The position numbers and the translations under genes are program-made. A stretch of DNA of 64,000 bases from Bartonella sp. F02 (GTDB lineage: Bacteria > Pseudomonadota > Alphaproteobacteria > Rhizobiales > Rhizobiaceae), in the NCBI RefSeq assembly GCF_026929975.1, contig NZ_JANHOK010000003.1, positions 205,621 through 269,620 on the forward strand, given 5' to 3'. Within the stretch, counting starts at the first letter, position 1. Every line of letters begins with the position of its first letter. The notes below the pieces were generated by a model that ran no database searches, was not told the origin of the DNA, and was given only the letters and a program-made list of their open reading frames with translations. Shown here in pieces: positions 48,015 to 59,054 of the stretch.

Positions 48015-49391
48015 ATGCGTGTTATTATTTGTGGAGCGGGACAGGTTGGTTATGGAATAGCAGAGCGTCTTTCTGCTGAGAATCATGATGTTACTGTTAT
48101 TGATATTGAAGCACGATTAGTTGAAAAAATTCGTGATACACTGGATGTTAGAGGTTTTGTTGGTCATGGTTCGCGTCCTGAAGTCCTTTTGGCGGCGGGT
48201 GCTGATGAAGCAGATATGCTGATTGCCGTGACTTTATTTGATGAAGTTAATATGGTTGCTTGTCAAGTAGCGCATTCATTATTTAATATCCCAACTAAGA
48301 TAGCGCGTATTCGTTCACAATCATATCTGGAACCATTCTATAAAACTCTTTTTGCAAGAGAAAATATTCCTATTGATGTTGTTATTTCGCCAGAAGTTGA
48401 AGTTGGAGAAATGGTTTTACGCCGTATTGCTTTGCCTGGTGCGATAGATGTTCTTTATTTTTGTAATGATGATATTGTGGCATTAGCTTTAGAATGTATG
48501 GAGGATTGTCCGGTTATTAATACACCTTTGCGTCAATTAACAGAGCTTTTTCCTGATCTTCAGACAACAGTTACAGCCATTAAGCGTGGTTCAGAGTTAT
48601 TAATTGCCCATTCAGATACACAATTATGTGTTGGAGATGTTATTTATCTTGTTGCAGCACGTGATCAAGTGCGCCGTGCACTTGTCATTTTTGGCCATAA
48701 AGATCAAAATGCGCACCGCATAATCATTGCAGGAGGTGGTCATATTGGTCTTTATGTTGCTCAGGCTATTGAAAAACGTTTACATAAATTAAGACTAAAA
48801 ATTATTGAGTCATCAAGAGAAAGAGCGTCAGTAATCGCTGATCAGCTTGAAAAGACGACAGTTTTATATGGTAATGTTTTGGATCCTATCATTTTACAGG
48901 AATCTGGAATTGATCAGGCTGATTTAATGATTACATTGACTAATCAGGATCAGGTAAATCTTTTAAGTGCTATTATAGCTAAAAGATTAGGGTGTAAAGC
49001 CAATATGGTGTTGATTAATAATGTTGCATACCAAGAGTTTAGTCGTGCAGTTGGTGTGGATGCTTATCTTAATCCTCGTAGTGTTACTGTGTCAAAGATT
49101 TTGCAACAGATGCGTCGTGGCCGTATCCGTGCTGTTCATTCTGTTTTTAATGGTAATGCAGAAATTATTGAAGCCGAAGTGATGCAAACTTCCTCATTGG
49201 TTGGAAAATCATTATCAGAGTTGAATTTATCAAATGGATTAAGAATTGGTGCTCTTTATCGTAATAAAAAGATTATACCACTTTTAGCAGATATACGTAT
49301 TTTACCTGGTGATCGTGTAGTGATTTTTGCTTTAGCCGATAGTGTTCGTGAAGTTGAGCAATTATTCCGCGTCAGTTTAGAATATTTTTAA
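48015..49391 (+). CDS. trkA: Trk potassium uptake regulator TrkA
   Basis: TrkA is the cytoplasmic NAD(H)-binding gate of the Trk/Ktr K+ uptake system. The 458-residue protein has two TrkA-N Rossmann domains (MRVIICGAGQVGYGIAERL at the start; IIIAGGGHIGLYVAQAIE near 235) and two TrkA-C domains. That gives the duplicated layout of full-length TrkA. It follows ntrX by 3 bases, so the three genes form one unit. The transporter gene itself (trkH) is not in the window. Confidence 0.95.
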   Translation: MRVIICGAGQVGYGIAERLSAENHDVTVIDIEARLVEKIRDTLDVRGFVGHGSRPEVLLAAGADEADMLIAVTLFDEVNMVACQVAHSLFNIPTKIARIRSQSYLEPFYKTLFARENIPIDVVISPEVEVGEMVLRRIALPGAIDVLYFCNDDIVALALECMEDCPVINTPLRQLTELFPDLQTTVTAIKRGSELLIAHSDTQLCVGDVIYLVAARDQVRRALVIFGHKDQNAHRIIIAGGGHIGLYVAQAIEKRLHKLRLKIIESSRERASVIADQLEKTTVLYGNVLDPIILQESGIDQADLMITLTNQDQVNLLSAIIAKRLGCKANMVLINNVAYQEFSRAVGVDAYLNPRSVTVSKILQQMRRGRIRAVHSVFNGNAEIIEAEVMQTSSLVGKSLSELNLSNGLRIGALYRNKKIIPLLADIRILPGDRVVIFALADSVREVEQLFRVSLEYF

Positions 49392-49896
49392 TTGAGAGTT
49401 TGTGTGAGGGGATGTAATAAATAACTGAGTGTTTTAATTTTACCCTTTTAAATGTATAAATTAGGTGTGAGATAGATTATATAGCGTTAAAATTTTGCGT
49501 TATTATGAGGCCAATATAATTTGTTAAAATGTAGATATTTATTTTTAAAATGTTTTTTAGAAAAATAAAGTTAGTGTGATGATAATTTGGTTAGAAAAAA
49601 CTGTGTAATCTTAAAGTTTAAGCTTTGATGTTTCAGTGATGGTATAAAAATTTCTATAGAAGCTCATATATATTAAAGTGAAAACTGTATAAACAAGAAG
49701 TCAATTGTTGAGTTACATTATAGGTTCTGTTATTCGAGGTCGTTTGAGCTGCATTATTATAGTTATTTTAATCGTTAAAGTTTTTATTCTGTTTGAGCAT
49801 AATTGATTGTAGCTTGTGTACGAAAATATTGTTAGCCTATAGATAATGCAATTGAATGCGTAAAGATAACAATTCTTAATTAATGAAAGTGAAAAT
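49392..49896 (+). other. Spacer between trkA and clpP, without hfq
   Basis: About 505 AT-rich bases with no gene I can support. In Brucella and relatives hfq and hflX follow trkA; no Hfq-like frame, intact or broken, is visible here. The clpP promoter should be near the right end. A CTTG (49813) and CCTAT (49836) pair resembles an RpoH promoter but the spacing is one or two bases too long. Confidence 0.5.
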
Positions 49897-50529
49897 ATGA
49901 GCGATCCAATAAAAACAGCGTTAAGTCTGGTGCCTATGGTTGTTGAACAGACTAACCGTGGCGAGCGAGCTTATGATATTTTTTCTCGTCTTTTGAAAGA
50001 ACGAATCATTTTTATTAATGGTCCTGTTGAAGATGGTATGGCAATGCTCGTTTGCGCGCAGTTGCTTTTTTTGGAAGCTGAAAATCCTAAAAAAGAAATT
50101 AGCCTTTATATTAATTCACCAGGTGGTGTTGTGACGTCTGGGATGGCGATTTATGATACGATGCAATTTATTCGCCCTCCTGTTTCTACATTGTGCATGG
50201 GGCAAGCGGCATCTATGGGGTCATTACTTTTAGCTGCGGGAGCAAAAGATCACCGTTTTACATTACCAAATGCACGCATTATGGTGCATCAACCTTCAGG
50301 TGGCTTTCAAGGACAAGCTTCAGATATTGAACGACATGCACAAGATATTATAAAGATGAAGCAACGCTTGAATGAGATTTATGTCCAGCATACTGGTCAA
50401 GATTATGAAATTATTGAAAGGACTCTTGATCGCGATCATTTTATGACAGCAGAGGAGGCTAAGCAATTTGGTTTGGTTGATGATGTTATTCAATACCGTG
50501 CAGAGACAGAAAAAGAAGAACAGGATTAA
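49897..50529 (+). CDS. clpP: ATP-dependent Clp protease proteolytic subunit
   Basis: ClpP forms the two-ring serine protease chamber used by ClpX and ClpA. The 210-residue protein has the catalytic triad at the expected spacing: Ser106 (GQAASMGS), His131 (MVHQPSGG) and Asp180 (LDRDHF). The start [19 protein letters not shown] is the normal alphaproteobacterial propeptide. clpX follows after 210 bases and lon after it, the standard protease cluster. Confidence 0.98.
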   Translation: MSDPIKTALSLVPMVVEQTNRGERAYDIFSRLLKERIIFINGPVEDGMAMLVCAQLLFLEAENPKKEISLYINSPGGVVTSGMAIYDTMQFIRPPVSTLCMGQAASMGSLLLAAGAKDHRFTLPNARIMVHQPSGGFQGQASDIERHAQDIIKMKQRLNEIYVQHTGQDYEIIERTLDRDHFMTAEEAKQFGLVDDVIQYRAETEKEEQD

Positions 50530-50739
50530 GAGTTTTTATAAAGAAAGTCGTTATTTATAAAAAGTGTAAAAATTGTTTCTAAAATAGTTATTTTAAAATA
50601 TAAAGTTTTGTAAAATAGAAGAAGAAATACCTAAAAAAGTTGCAGCATTTATAATTTTTATATGTCTTTTAAATAATTATTATTAAAAAATCTTTGTAAA
50701 AGACAAATTCTGTGTATGTTGCGGTGAAAGGAAAATACA

Positions 50740-52014
50740 ATGAGCAAAATCAGCAATAGTGGGAGCGAGTCAAAAAATACTCTCTATTGCTCGTTCTGCG
50801 GCAAAAGTCAGCATGAAGTTCGTAAGCTTATTGCGGGTCCTACTGTATTCATCTGCGATGAATGTGTAGAACTTTGCATGGATATTATTCGTGAAGAAAA
50901 TAAATCTTCTGGTGTAAAAGCGCGAGATGGTGTTCCTACTCCACAGGAAATTATTACAGTTCTTGATGATTATGTTATTGGCCAAGATCATGCAAAGCGT
51001 GTTCTTTCTGTTGCTGTTCATAATCATTATAAACGACTTGCACACCAATCAAAAGGCAATGATATTGAGTTAGCTAAGTCGAATATTCTTCTTGTCGGGC
51101 CAACAGGATGCGGCAAAACTTATCTTGCGCAGACTTTGGCGCGTATTATTGATGTTCCTTTTACTATGGCAGATGCAACTACTTTAACTGAAGCGGGTTA
51201 TGTGGGTGAAGATGTTGAGAATATTATTTTAAAGCTTCTTCAAGCAGCTGACTATAATGTTGAGCGTGCACAACGTGGTATTGTGTATATTGATGAGGTT
51301 GATAAAATTTCTCGTAAAGCTGATAACCCTTCTATTACAAGAGATGTTTCTGGTGAAGGCGTCCAGCAAGCTTTATTAAAAATTATGGAAGGAACGATCG
51401 CATCTGTTCCTCCACAAGGTGGACGAAAACATCCTCAGCAGGAATTTCTGCAAGTTGATACAACAAATATTTTGTTTATTTGTGGAGGAGCGTTTGCTGG
51501 TCTGGAACGAATTATTTCAGGGCGTGGTGAAAAAACATCGATTGGCTTTTCTGCTACTGTTAAGGCACCTGATGAGCGTTGTGTTGGTGAGATTTTTCGC
51601 GACTTAGAACCTGAAGATTTGATTAAATTTGGTTTAATCCCTGAATTTATTGGCCGTCTTCCTATTATTGCTACTTTGGAAGATTTAGATACTAGTGCGC
51701 TTGTTCAAATTTTGTCTCAACCTAAAAATGCGTTAGTTAAGCAATATCAGCGTCTTTTTGAAATGGAAAATGTTGAATTAGCATTTCATGAAGATGCTTT
51801 GCGTGTAATTGCTAGAAAGGCTATTGAACGTAAGACTGGTGCGCGTGGTTTGCGTTCTATTATGGAAAAGATTTTACTTGAAACCATGTTTGAATTACCA
51901 GCTTTAGAAGGGGTTCAAAAAGTAGTAATTTCAAGTGATGTCGTTGAAGGAAAAGCTCGACCTCTTTATATTTATTTGGAACGTGCGGGAGATAAAGAAA
52001 ACGTATCAGCGTGA
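50740..52014 (+). CDS. clpX: ATP-dependent Clp protease ATP-binding subunit ClpX
   Basis: ClpX unfolds tagged substrates and feeds them to ClpP. The 424-residue protein has the N-terminal zinc-binding domain (C17, C20, C39, C42), Walker A GPTGCGKT, Walker [11 protein letters not shown], the GYVGEDVE pore loop and the [13 protein letters not shown] sensor II region. GGTGAAAGGA precedes the ATG. Full length and no unusual features. Confidence 0.98.
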   Translation: MSKISNSGSESKNTLYCSFCGKSQHEVRKLIAGPTVFICDECVELCMDIIREENKSSGVKARDGVPTPQEIITVLDDYVIGQDHAKRVLSVAVHNHYKRLAHQSKGNDIELAKSNILLVGPTGCGKTYLAQTLARIIDVPFTMADATTLTEAGYVGEDVENIILKLLQAADYNVERAQRGIVYIDEVDKISRKADNPSITRDVSGEGVQQALLKIMEGTIASVPPQGGRKHPQQEFLQVDTTNILFICGGAFAGLERIISGRGEKTSIGFSATVKAPDERCVGEIFRDLEPEDLIKFGLIPEFIGRLPIIATLEDLDTSALVQILSQPKNALVKQYQRLFEMENVELAFHEDALRVIARKAIERKTGARGLRSIMEKILLETMFELPALEGVQKVVISSDVVEGKARPLYIYLERAGDKENVSA

Positions 52015-52189
52015 TACTTGGTGGTATGAAAAATATATGAACGCTATTTGATGGTAAGTGTTTCTGGGTATTATATGCATAATCCTTGATTTGTGTGTCC
52101 ATAGTTACCACTTCATTCACTGTAGGAAATGAAAGACTTTTTAGAGAAGTTTATGTGTGGATGAATTGTCAGTTCCAGAAAGGAAAAAT

Positions 52190-54613
52190 ATGCAATACAT
52201 TGATGAAAAAACAGACGAAGTAAGAGAGGAGCTTTACGCTGTTTTACCTCTTCGTGATATTGTTGTCTTCCCTCATATGATTGTTTCACTTTTTGTAGGG
52301 CGGGATAAGTCGATTCGTGCTCTTGAAGAAACAATGGCTGTTGATAAGCAAATACTATTAGTTACTCAGAAAAATGCTTCTGATGATGATCCAAAATCGG
52401 AAGATATTTACGATATTGGTACTTTTGCAAATGTTTTGCAGCTTTTAAAGCTTCCTGATGGAACTGTAAAAGTTTTGGTTGAAGGGACTGCACGTGCAAA
52501 AATTAGTAAGTTTACTGATAATGAAGATTATCATCAAGCTCATGCTTCTATTACAGAGGAACTTAGGGAAGATGGTGTTGAGATCGAAGCTCTTTCTCGA
52601 TCAGTTATTTCTTATTTTGAAAATTATGTAAAATTAAATAAGAAAATTTCTCCTGAAGTTGTGAATGCTATTGGTCAAATTGATGATCCTTCTAAACTTG
52701 CTGATACGATTGCTTCACATTTGGTTATTAAACTTTCAGAAAAACAAGACATGTTAGCACTTTTGCCTATTCGTGATCGTCTTGAACGTATTCTTTCTTT
52801 TATGGAAGGAGAAATTTCTGTTTTGCAGGTTGAGAAGCGTATTCGTTCACATGTCAAACGTCAGATGGAGAAAACGCAACGAGAATATTATCTTAATGAG
52901 CAGTTGAAAGCTATTCAGAAAGAGTTAGGAACGGGTGATGATAGCCGTGATGAGCTTTCTGAATTAGAGGAACGTGTTAAAAAAATAAAACTTTCAAAAG
53001 AAGCACGTGAAAAAGCTGGAGCAGAGTTAAGAAAATTACGTAATATGTCTCCTATGTCTGCAGAAGCAACAGTTGTTCGTAATTATCTTGATTGGCTTTT
53101 AGCGATACCTTGGGGCAAAAAGTCAAAAATTAAGAATGATTTAAACTTTGCTGAAAAAATTATGAACAATGAGCATTTTGGTCTTGAAAAAGTCAAAGAG
53201 CGAATCATTGAATATCTAGCAGTGCAAAGCCGTGCATCAAAAATAAAAGGTCCTATTATTTGTCTTTTGGGTCCTCCTGGTGTTGGAAAAACATCACTTG
53301 CTCGTTCTATTGCGAAAGCAACAGGTCGCGAGTATGTGCGGGTTGCGCTAGGAGGTGTTCGAGATGAAGCTGAAATTCGTGGACATCGTAGAACTTATAT
53401 TGGTTCTATGCCGGGTAAAATTGTTCAATCTATGAAAAAAGCTAAAAAATCTAATCCTCTTTTTTTGCTTGATGAGATTGATAAAATGGGACAAGATTTT
53501 CGTGGAGATCCTTCATCAGCTTTATTAGAAGTGCTTGATCCTGAACAAAATAGCACATTTGTTGATCATTATTTAGAAGTAGAATACGATCTTTCTGATG
53601 TGATGTTTGTTACAACTGCAAATACTCTTAATATCCCTGGACCATTAATGGATCGAATGGAAATTATTCGTATTGCTGGTTACACTGAATATGAAAAAAT
53701 GGAGATTGTTAAGCGTCATCTTTTACCGAAAGCGTTGAAAGATCATGCTTTATCTAAAAAAGAATTCAGTGTTTCTGATAATGCGATCAGATCCATAATT
53801 CAATTTTACACCCGTGAAGCGGGGGTTCGTAATCTTGAGCGTGAATTAATGAAAATAGCGCGTAAATCGGTCACAAAAATTCTTAAAACAGATCAAAAGT
53901 CTATTGAAATTACAGAAGATAACATCAGTGATTTTCTAGGTGTGAAGCGTTATCGTTTTGGTCAGGCTGATGGTGAAAATCAAATTGGTGTTGTCACTGG
54001 ACTTGCATGGACTGAGGTTGGTGGAGAACTTTTGACCATCGAGGGAGTGATGATGTCAGGTAAGGGCAAAATGACTGTGACTGGAAATTTGCGTGATATT
54101 ATGAAAGAGTCAATTTCTGCTGCAGCGTCTTATGTTCGTTCTCGTGCCGTTGATTTTGGTATAGAGCCACCGCTTTTTGATAAAAGTGATATTCATGTTC
54201 ATGTTCCAGAAGGGGCTACGCCCAAAGATGGTCCTTCTGCTGGTATAGCTATGGTTACAGCGATTGTTTCAGTGTTGACGGGGATTGCTGTTCATAAAGA
54301 TATTGCTATGACTGGTGAAATTACCTTACGGGGTCGTGTTTTGCCAATTGGAGGACTAAAAGAAAAGCTGCTTGCGGCTCTTCGAGGTGGGATCAAAAGA
54401 GTATTGATTCCTGAAGAAAATGCAAAAGATTTAATTGATATCCCTGATGATGTTAAAAATAACATGGAAATTATTCCAGTTAGCCATGTTAGTGAAGTTC
54501 TCAGACATGCTTTGATTCGTTTCCCTGAGCCTATTGAATGGACGGAACCTTCTACGGTGTCTACAGCTGTTAAAAGCGAGAGTGAGAATGAAGGAATATT
54601 AACTGCTCATTGA
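52190..54613 (+). CDS. lon: ATP-dependent protease La (Lon)
   Basis: Lon degrades misfolded and regulatory proteins. AGGA at 52181 points to the ATG at 52190, giving 807 residues; a GTG at 52157 would add 11 residues unlike the family. It has an N-terminal substrate domain ([17 protein letters not shown]), a coiled coil, an AAA+ domain with [15 protein letters not shown] and [10 protein letters not shown], and a C-terminal serine-lysine protease domain with [15 protein letters not shown] terminator follows. In many bacteria lon is heat-inducible; I saw no clear RpoH promoter. Confidence 0.98.
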   Translation: MQYIDEKTDEVREELYAVLPLRDIVVFPHMIVSLFVGRDKSIRALEETMAVDKQILLVTQKNASDDDPKSEDIYDIGTFANVLQLLKLPDGTVKVLVEGTARAKISKFTDNEDYHQAHASITEELREDGVEIEALSRSVISYFENYVKLNKKISPEVVNAIGQIDDPSKLADTIASHLVIKLSEKQDMLALLPIRDRLERILSFMEGEISVLQVEKRIRSHVKRQMEKTQREYYLNEQLKAIQKELGTGDDSRDELSELEERVKKIKLSKEAREKAGAELRKLRNMSPMSAEATVVRNYLDWLLAIPWGKKSKIKNDLNFAEKIMNNEHFGLEKVKERIIEYLAVQSRASKIKGPIICLLGPPGVGKTSLARSIAKATGREYVRVALGGVRDEAEIRGHRRTYIGSMPGKIVQSMKKAKKSNPLFLLDEIDKMGQDFRGDPSSALLEVLDPEQNSTFVDHYLEVEYDLSDVMFVTTANTLNIPGPLMDRMEIIRIAGYTEYEKMEIVKRHLLPKALKDHALSKKEFSVSDNAIRSIIQFYTREAGVRNLERELMKIARKSVTKILKTDQKSIEITEDNISDFLGVKRYRFGQADGENQIGVVTGLAWTEVGGELLTIEGVMMSGKGKMTVTGNLRDIMKESISAAASYVRSRAVDFGIEPPLFDKSDIHVHVPEGATPKDGPSAGIAMVTAIVSVLTGIAVHKDIAMTGEITLRGRVLPIGGLKEKLLAALRGGIKRVLIPEENAKDLIDIPDDVKNNMEIIPVSHVSEVLRHALIRFPEPIEWTEPSTVSTAVKSESENEGILTAH

Positions 54614-54649
54614 TACTGATTCATTATTTTGAATTATAATTACATTTTT

Positions 54650-54676
54650 AAAAGCGGTAAATACCGCTTTTTTTAT
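54650..54676 (+). terminator. Rho-independent terminator after lon
   Basis: AAAAGCGGT (54650-54658) pairs with ACCGCTTTT (54663-54671) around AAAT, followed by a T run. Confidence 0.85.
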
Positions 54677-54854
54677 TGTTTGTTTTGGTTATTTATGCAA
54701 AAAAAAATAAAAAAACCGTGAATAACTATGATTTTTGCTAAAAAAACAATATGTTGAAAAAAATAAGGCTTCTGTTTGCCGTACTTTTCAATAAAATTAT
54801 AGATGGTAGCTGGCTCATTTTGTAGCACGGCGATATAGGGAAAGGAAATCTTTA

Positions 54855-55133
54855 ATGAATAAAAGTGAATTAGTTAGTTCTGTTGCTGAAAGAGCAGGTG
54901 TATCAAAAATGCAGGCTGGTAATGTTATAGATGCTTTTATTGCTACTGTAACTCATGAGCTTGCTTCAGGTGGTGATGTTCGCCTTCCAGGTTTTGGCTC
55001 TTTTGAGGTTTCTCATCGTGCTGCAACAAAAGGGCGTAATCCTTCAACTGGTGCTGAGATTAATATTCCAGCGCGTTCCGTACCGAAGTTTTCTGCAGGT
55101 AAAAACCTAAAAGAAGCCGTTAATAATAAGTAA
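54855..55133 (+). CDS. hupB: HU-family DNA-binding protein
   Basis: HU is a small dimeric histone-like protein that bends and compacts DNA. The 92-residue protein matches the family throughout: MNKSELVSSVAERAGVSK, the body GDVRLPGFGSFEVSHRAA, the DNA-binding arm GRNPSTGAEINIPA, and the C-terminal PKFSAGKNLKEAVN. The Pro in INIPA that intercalates into DNA is present. It lies directly after lon, its usual place in this group, with its own terminator. Confidence 0.97.
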   Translation: MNKSELVSSVAERAGVSKMQAGNVIDAFIATVTHELASGGDVRLPGFGSFEVSHRAATKGRNPSTGAEINIPARSVPKFSAGKNLKEAVNNK

Positions 55134-55165
55134 TTTAAGTTATTTACTTATCAGTGGGTTTTCAG

Positions 55166-55188
55166 AAAGCCTCTGGGGAGGCTTTTTG
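55166..55188 (+). terminator. Rho-independent terminator after the HU gene
   Basis: AAAGCCTC (55166-55173) pairs with GAGGCTTT (55178-55185) around TGGG, followed by T-rich sequence. Confidence 0.88.
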
Positions 55189-55708
55189 TAAAAAGATCTA
55201 AAGTGTTATTATAAATGATTTCTAATACTATAGAAATTACAAAAGTGTTTCTGATATCTTTTAAAAATAAAAATAGTAATGAACATACATAAGATGTATT
55301 CATCTAATATCTTAAATAAAGTATTTTACTCTAAAAACTGTTGCCACTTATAAAAAGTAGCATAGATTTTAAGCTATAAGGATAAGACGTTTAATTTGTA
55401 TGAGGAGTGGTGCTATTATCACCGGTTAATTTTTCTATTTAATTGTTCCTAATCGTGACAATATATTAGATATTGTAATCATTTTTTGCTGAAAGATGAT
55501 GTGTTTTAGTTGTTTCTAAGAATGAAAATTACTTTTGTATCGTAATTGAGGCAGTATTTATTAATCGCATTTTTATATTATCTCTTATTTGAAGAATGAA
55601 CGAACGTTCAAGTTTGTTTTTTAGGAGATGTTGAAAGTTTTTTGTTCAAGAGAGCATTTAATGAATGAGTCATGTTTCTTTTAAAGGACAATAACAATTT
55701 ATTTTAGA
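55189..55708. other. Spacer between the HU gene and trmFO
   Basis: About 520 AT-rich bases between convergent genes. I see no coding frame or tRNA. A GAACGTTC palindrome near 55602 has no obvious partner. Confidence 0.5.
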
Positions 55709-57106
55709 TTATTTATTTTTCTCTTCTAACCATTGAGCACAATCATTTAACGCTCGAGCAGTAATAGCTTGTTTTTTTGCTAGCTTTTTTTCTTTACTTG
55801 ATAAGCGTTTTTTTAGATTCTCGTTAGAATCAATAGGAGGGAAAAGACCAAAATTAATGTTCATTGGTTGAAAGGATTGTTTTCCTATATCCTCGCTGGC
55901 AATATGTCCGCCAGTAATATGATTTAGGAGAGCCCCAAAAGCTGTTGTTTCTGGAGGCAAAGAAGGAGAGATCTGGTTATATTCAGCAACAGCAAAACGT
56001 CCAGCAAGAAGTCCTATAGCGGATGATTCTACATATCCTTCACAACCTGTGATTTGCCCAGCAAAACGCAATTGTGTTTTTTGTTTTAAGCGAAGAGTTT
56101 TATCAAGCATAATTGGCGAATTGAGATAGGTATTGCGGTGAATGCCGCCAAGACGTGCAAATTCAGCTTTTTCAAGACCGGGAATTGTTCTGAAAATGCG
56201 TATTTGTTCACCATATTTCAGTTTTGTTTGAAAGCCTACCATGTTGTAAAGTGTGCCAAGCTTATTGTCTTGTCTCAGTTGCACAACAGCGTAAGCTTTA
56301 ATAGTTGGATTATGCGCATTGGTAAGTCCCATAGGTTTCATAGGACCATGCCTTAAAGTTTCAATCCCGCGTTCAGCCATAACTTCAATGGGTAGACAAC
56401 CATCAAAATAAGGAACATTTTCAAATTCGCGAAATTCTGTTTTTTCTCCGGTTTTGAGAGCTTGAATAAATGTTTCATATTGCTCTTTATTAAGAGGACA
56501 ATTAATATAATCTTTTCCTGTTCCTTCAGGTCCGATTTTATCGTAACGAGATTGATACCAACAGATGTCCATATTAATACTGTCAGTATAAACAATGGGT
56601 GCAATCGCATCGAAAAAAGAAAGCGATTCTGTTCCTGTTATTTTTTGTATTGTTTTGGTTAGTGTTGGTGAGGTTAAAGGACCTGTTGCAATAATAACAT
56701 TTTGCCAACTTTCAGGAAGATTATAAATTTCTTCACGTTCTATAGTGATTAGAGGGTGATTTTTAAGTGCTTCTGTTACTGTTTGAGAAAATCCATCACG
56801 ATCAACAGCGAGTGCACTTCCGGCTGGTACTTTATTTTCATCTGCTGCTTGCATAATTAAAGATTTAGCTAATCGCATTTCGGCATGCAAAAGTCCTACA
56901 GCATTTACTGATGAATCATCGGAGCGAAATGAATTCGAACAAACAAGCTCTGCGAGTTTATCTGTTTTATGAGCATCGGATTTTATTTTTGGTCGCATTT
57001 CATGTAAAATGACAGGGATGCCTGATTGGGCAATCTGCCAGCTTGCTTCACTGCCAGCAAGGCCACCACCGATAACATGGATTGGAGTATTTGATTTATT
57101 GAACAT
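55709..57106 (-). CDS. trmFO: Methylenetetrahydrofolate--tRNA-(uracil-5-)-methyltransferase TrmFO
   Basis: TrmFO makes ribothymidine at position 54 of tRNAs, using methylenetetrahydrofolate and FAD. The 465-residue protein begins with the FAD-binding loop [18 protein letters not shown] (residues 9-26). It also has [17 protein letters not shown] with the catalytic Cys, the [10 protein letters not shown] segment and the C-terminal GHIASED. Single minus-strand unit, divergent from the tRNA-Leu gene. Earlier known as gid. Confidence 0.96.
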   Translation of the reverse strand: MFNKSNTPIHVIGGGLAGSEASWQIAQSGIPVILHEMRPKIKSDAHKTDKLAELVCSNSFRSDDSSVNAVGLLHAEMRLAKSLIMQAADENKVPAGSALAVDRDGFSQTVTEALKNHPLITIEREEIYNLPESWQNVIIATGPLTSPTLTKTIQKITGTESLSFFDAIAPIVYTDSINMDICWYQSRYDKIGPEGTGKDYINCPLNKEQYETFIQALKTGEKTEFREFENVPYFDGCLPIEVMAERGIETLRHGPMKPMGLTNAHNPTIKAYAVVQLRQDNKLGTLYNMVGFQTKLKYGEQIRIFRTIPGLEKAEFARLGGIHRNTYLNSPIMLDKTLRLKQKTQLRFAGQITGCEGYVESSAIGLLAGRFAVAEYNQISPSLPPETTAFGALLNHITGGHIASEDIGKQSFQPMNINFGLFPPIDSNENLKKRLSSKEKKLAKKQAITARALNDCAQWLEEKNK

Positions 57107-57285
57107 ATTCTCCTTTTAACTGAAGTATTGCTTTCTGAAAAGTGCGGATTTTATTTCTATATTTTGTAAAAAAGATATGTCTTGGAATGAAAAAATGTAT
57201 TTGTTTGCTTTTTTACTTTAATTGATTGGAATTGAATGATATACAGACGCCGCTTACGTGCTAGTTGTGAGCTCAATAAATTTGA

Positions 57286-57368
57286 GCGGATGTGGCGAAA
57301 TTGGTAGACGCACCAGATTTAGGTTCTGGCGAGAGATCGTGGGGGTTCGAGTCCCTCCATCCGCACCA
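57286..57368 (+). tRNA. tRNA-Leu (anticodon TAG)
   Basis: The acceptor arms GCGGATG (57286) and CATCCGC pair fully, the D-loop has AATTGGTAGAC, and the anticodon stem CCAGA/TCTGG encloses the loop TTTAGGT with TAG, reading CUN codons. A variable arm and a GTTCGAGTC T-loop follow, and CCA is encoded at 57366-57368. It lies upstream of tig, as in relatives. Confidence 0.95.
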
Positions 57369-57502
57369 AAATAATGGCCTTGAATGTTAGAGATTTCTGT
57401 ATATCAGAAATTAGTGTCATGGTATTTTAGCACGTAAGTACGAGAATATGATTGTTATCGGAGAGGGTTTATTCTCCTCCTAAAAGAAATGAAGGTTTTT
57501 CA

Positions 57503-58930
57503 ATGCAGGTTACCGAGACGCTTAATGAAGGATTGAAACGCGAAATTAAGATTGTGGTTCCGGCGCAAGATTTGGAAGCAAAATTAAATGAGCGCTTAGA
57601 TAGTGCTAAGGGTAAAATTAAGCTTAATGGCTTCCGTCCTGGTAAGGTTCCTTCTGGCTATTTACGAAAAATGTACGGTAAATCTTTTATGGCTGAGATT
57701 CTTAATGAGATCATTAGTGATGCTCCTCATTCTATTTTGACTGAGCGTAATGAACGTTCAGCAGTGCAGCCGCAGATTGACGTTGAGGAAAACGAAAAAA
57801 TTTTAGATGGAAAAGAAGATTTTGTTTTTAGTCTGAAATATGAAGTTTTACCGAAATTTGAAGTTAAAGATTTTAAAGATATTCAGATTATTCGTGAAAT
57901 TGCGGATGTGTCTGAGCAGGAGATTGATGAACAAGTAAAGCGCGTGCTTTCATCTACGCGTAATTATTCAGAAAAAAATGGTTCTGCTGCAGAAGATGAT
58001 CGCGTTACAATTGATTATGTTGGTAAAATTGATGGGATTCCATTCGATGGTGGGTCAGCAAATGATGCGCAATTAGTTCTTGGTTCAAAACAGTTCATTC
58101 CTGGTTTTGAAGAGCAATTGATTGGTGTAAAAAATGGCGATACACTGACAATTTCTGTTAAATTTCCTGATGATTATAATGCTGCGCATTTAGCGGGTAA
58201 AGATGCAACGTTTGATGTTGTTGTTAAAGCTGTATATCAACCAGATGAATTAAAAATTGATGATGAATCCGCTAAAAAACTTGGTTTGGAATCTCTTGAA
58301 CGTTTACGTGAAGTTGTTCGTGGGCAAATTGAGAGCCAATATGGTTCTATGACACGCCAAAAAATTAAGCGTCAAATTCTTGATTCTTTAGATAATGATT
58401 ATAATTTTGAGGTGCCTGAACGTCTTTTAGAAATTGAGTTTGATAATATATGGACTCAAGTCAAAGACGATTTCAAAAAAGCTGGAAAAAGTTTTGAAGA
58501 TGAAGGTCTTACAGAAGAAGAAGCTAGAGAGGAATATCGTATGCTTTCGCAGCGTCGTGTTCGTCTTGGTTTAGTTCTTTCTGAGATTGGAATGAAGGCT
58601 GGTGTTAACGTTAGTGAAGATGAGTTGAAGACAGCAGTTTTTGAGCAAGTTCGCCAATATCCAGGACAAGAAAAAGAAATAATGGATTTTTTCCGCCGTA
58701 CACCAGAGGCGGTTGCTAATTTGCGTGCTCCGATTTTTGAAGAAAAAGTTATTGATTATTTACTGTCTCAAATTAAAATTACGGATAAGAAAGTGACAGT
58801 TGAAGAATTAATGAAGGAGTATGACGAATCAGATTCAATCGAGAATGCTTCAGCTGAAAAGAAAAATACAACAAAAGAAAAAAGTGTAAAAAAATCTCCA
58901 TCTAACAAGAAACAACCTAAAAAAAATTAG
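57503..58930 (+). CDS. tig: Trigger factor
   Basis: Trigger factor is the ribosome-bound chaperone that meets nascent chains. The start at 57503 ([19 protein letters not shown]) follows GAAGG by 7 bases; an upstream frame extension to 57452 is not part of the family. The 475-residue protein has the ribosome-docking domain with the GFRPGKVP signature (about 44-51) and an FKBP-type isomerase domain (about 160-245: [14 protein letters not shown]). A helical C-terminal domain and a Lys/Ser-rich tail of about 40 residues complete it. A strong terminator follows. Confidence 0.96.
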   Translation: MQVTETLNEGLKREIKIVVPAQDLEAKLNERLDSAKGKIKLNGFRPGKVPSGYLRKMYGKSFMAEILNEIISDAPHSILTERNERSAVQPQIDVEENEKILDGKEDFVFSLKYEVLPKFEVKDFKDIQIIREIADVSEQEIDEQVKRVLSSTRNYSEKNGSAAEDDRVTIDYVGKIDGIPFDGGSANDAQLVLGSKQFIPGFEEQLIGVKNGDTLTISVKFPDDYNAAHLAGKDATFDVVVKAVYQPDELKIDDESAKKLGLESLERLREVVRGQIESQYGSMTRQKIKRQILDSLDNDYNFEVPERLLEIEFDNIWTQVKDDFKKAGKSFEDEGLTEEEAREEYRMLSQRRVRLGLVLSEIGMKAGVNVSEDELKTAVFEQVRQYPGQEKEIMDFFRRTPEAVANLRAPIFEEKVIDYLLSQIKITDKKVTVEELMKEYDESDSIENASAEKKNTTKEKSVKKSPSNKKQPKKN

Positions 58931-58947
58931 TTTTGAGTAAACAAGGC

Positions 58948-58974
58948 AAGCCCAGTATAGCTGGGCTTTTTTTT
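58948..58974 (+). terminator. Rho-independent terminator after tig
   Basis: AAGCCCAG (58948-58955) pairs with CTGGGCTT (58961-58968) around TATAG, followed by eight T. A strong, textbook structure. Confidence 0.92.
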
Positions 58975-59054
58975 GTTGTATTCTAGACTTGCACTGATCA
59001 TCGTTTTAGATTAGCCATTAAGCGTGTTTTTTTAATCTTGATAATGGACTCGCC

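Noticed and set aside
49813..49840. RpoH-like promoter (CTTG ... CCTAT) before clpP
   Set aside because: The spacing of 19 bases between the elements is longer than the usual 17-18 and the matches are short.
55595..55615. GAACGTTC palindrome as a possible operator or SOS box
   Set aside because: It does not fit the alphaproteobacterial LexA pattern GTTC-N7-GTTC and has no gene start next to it.
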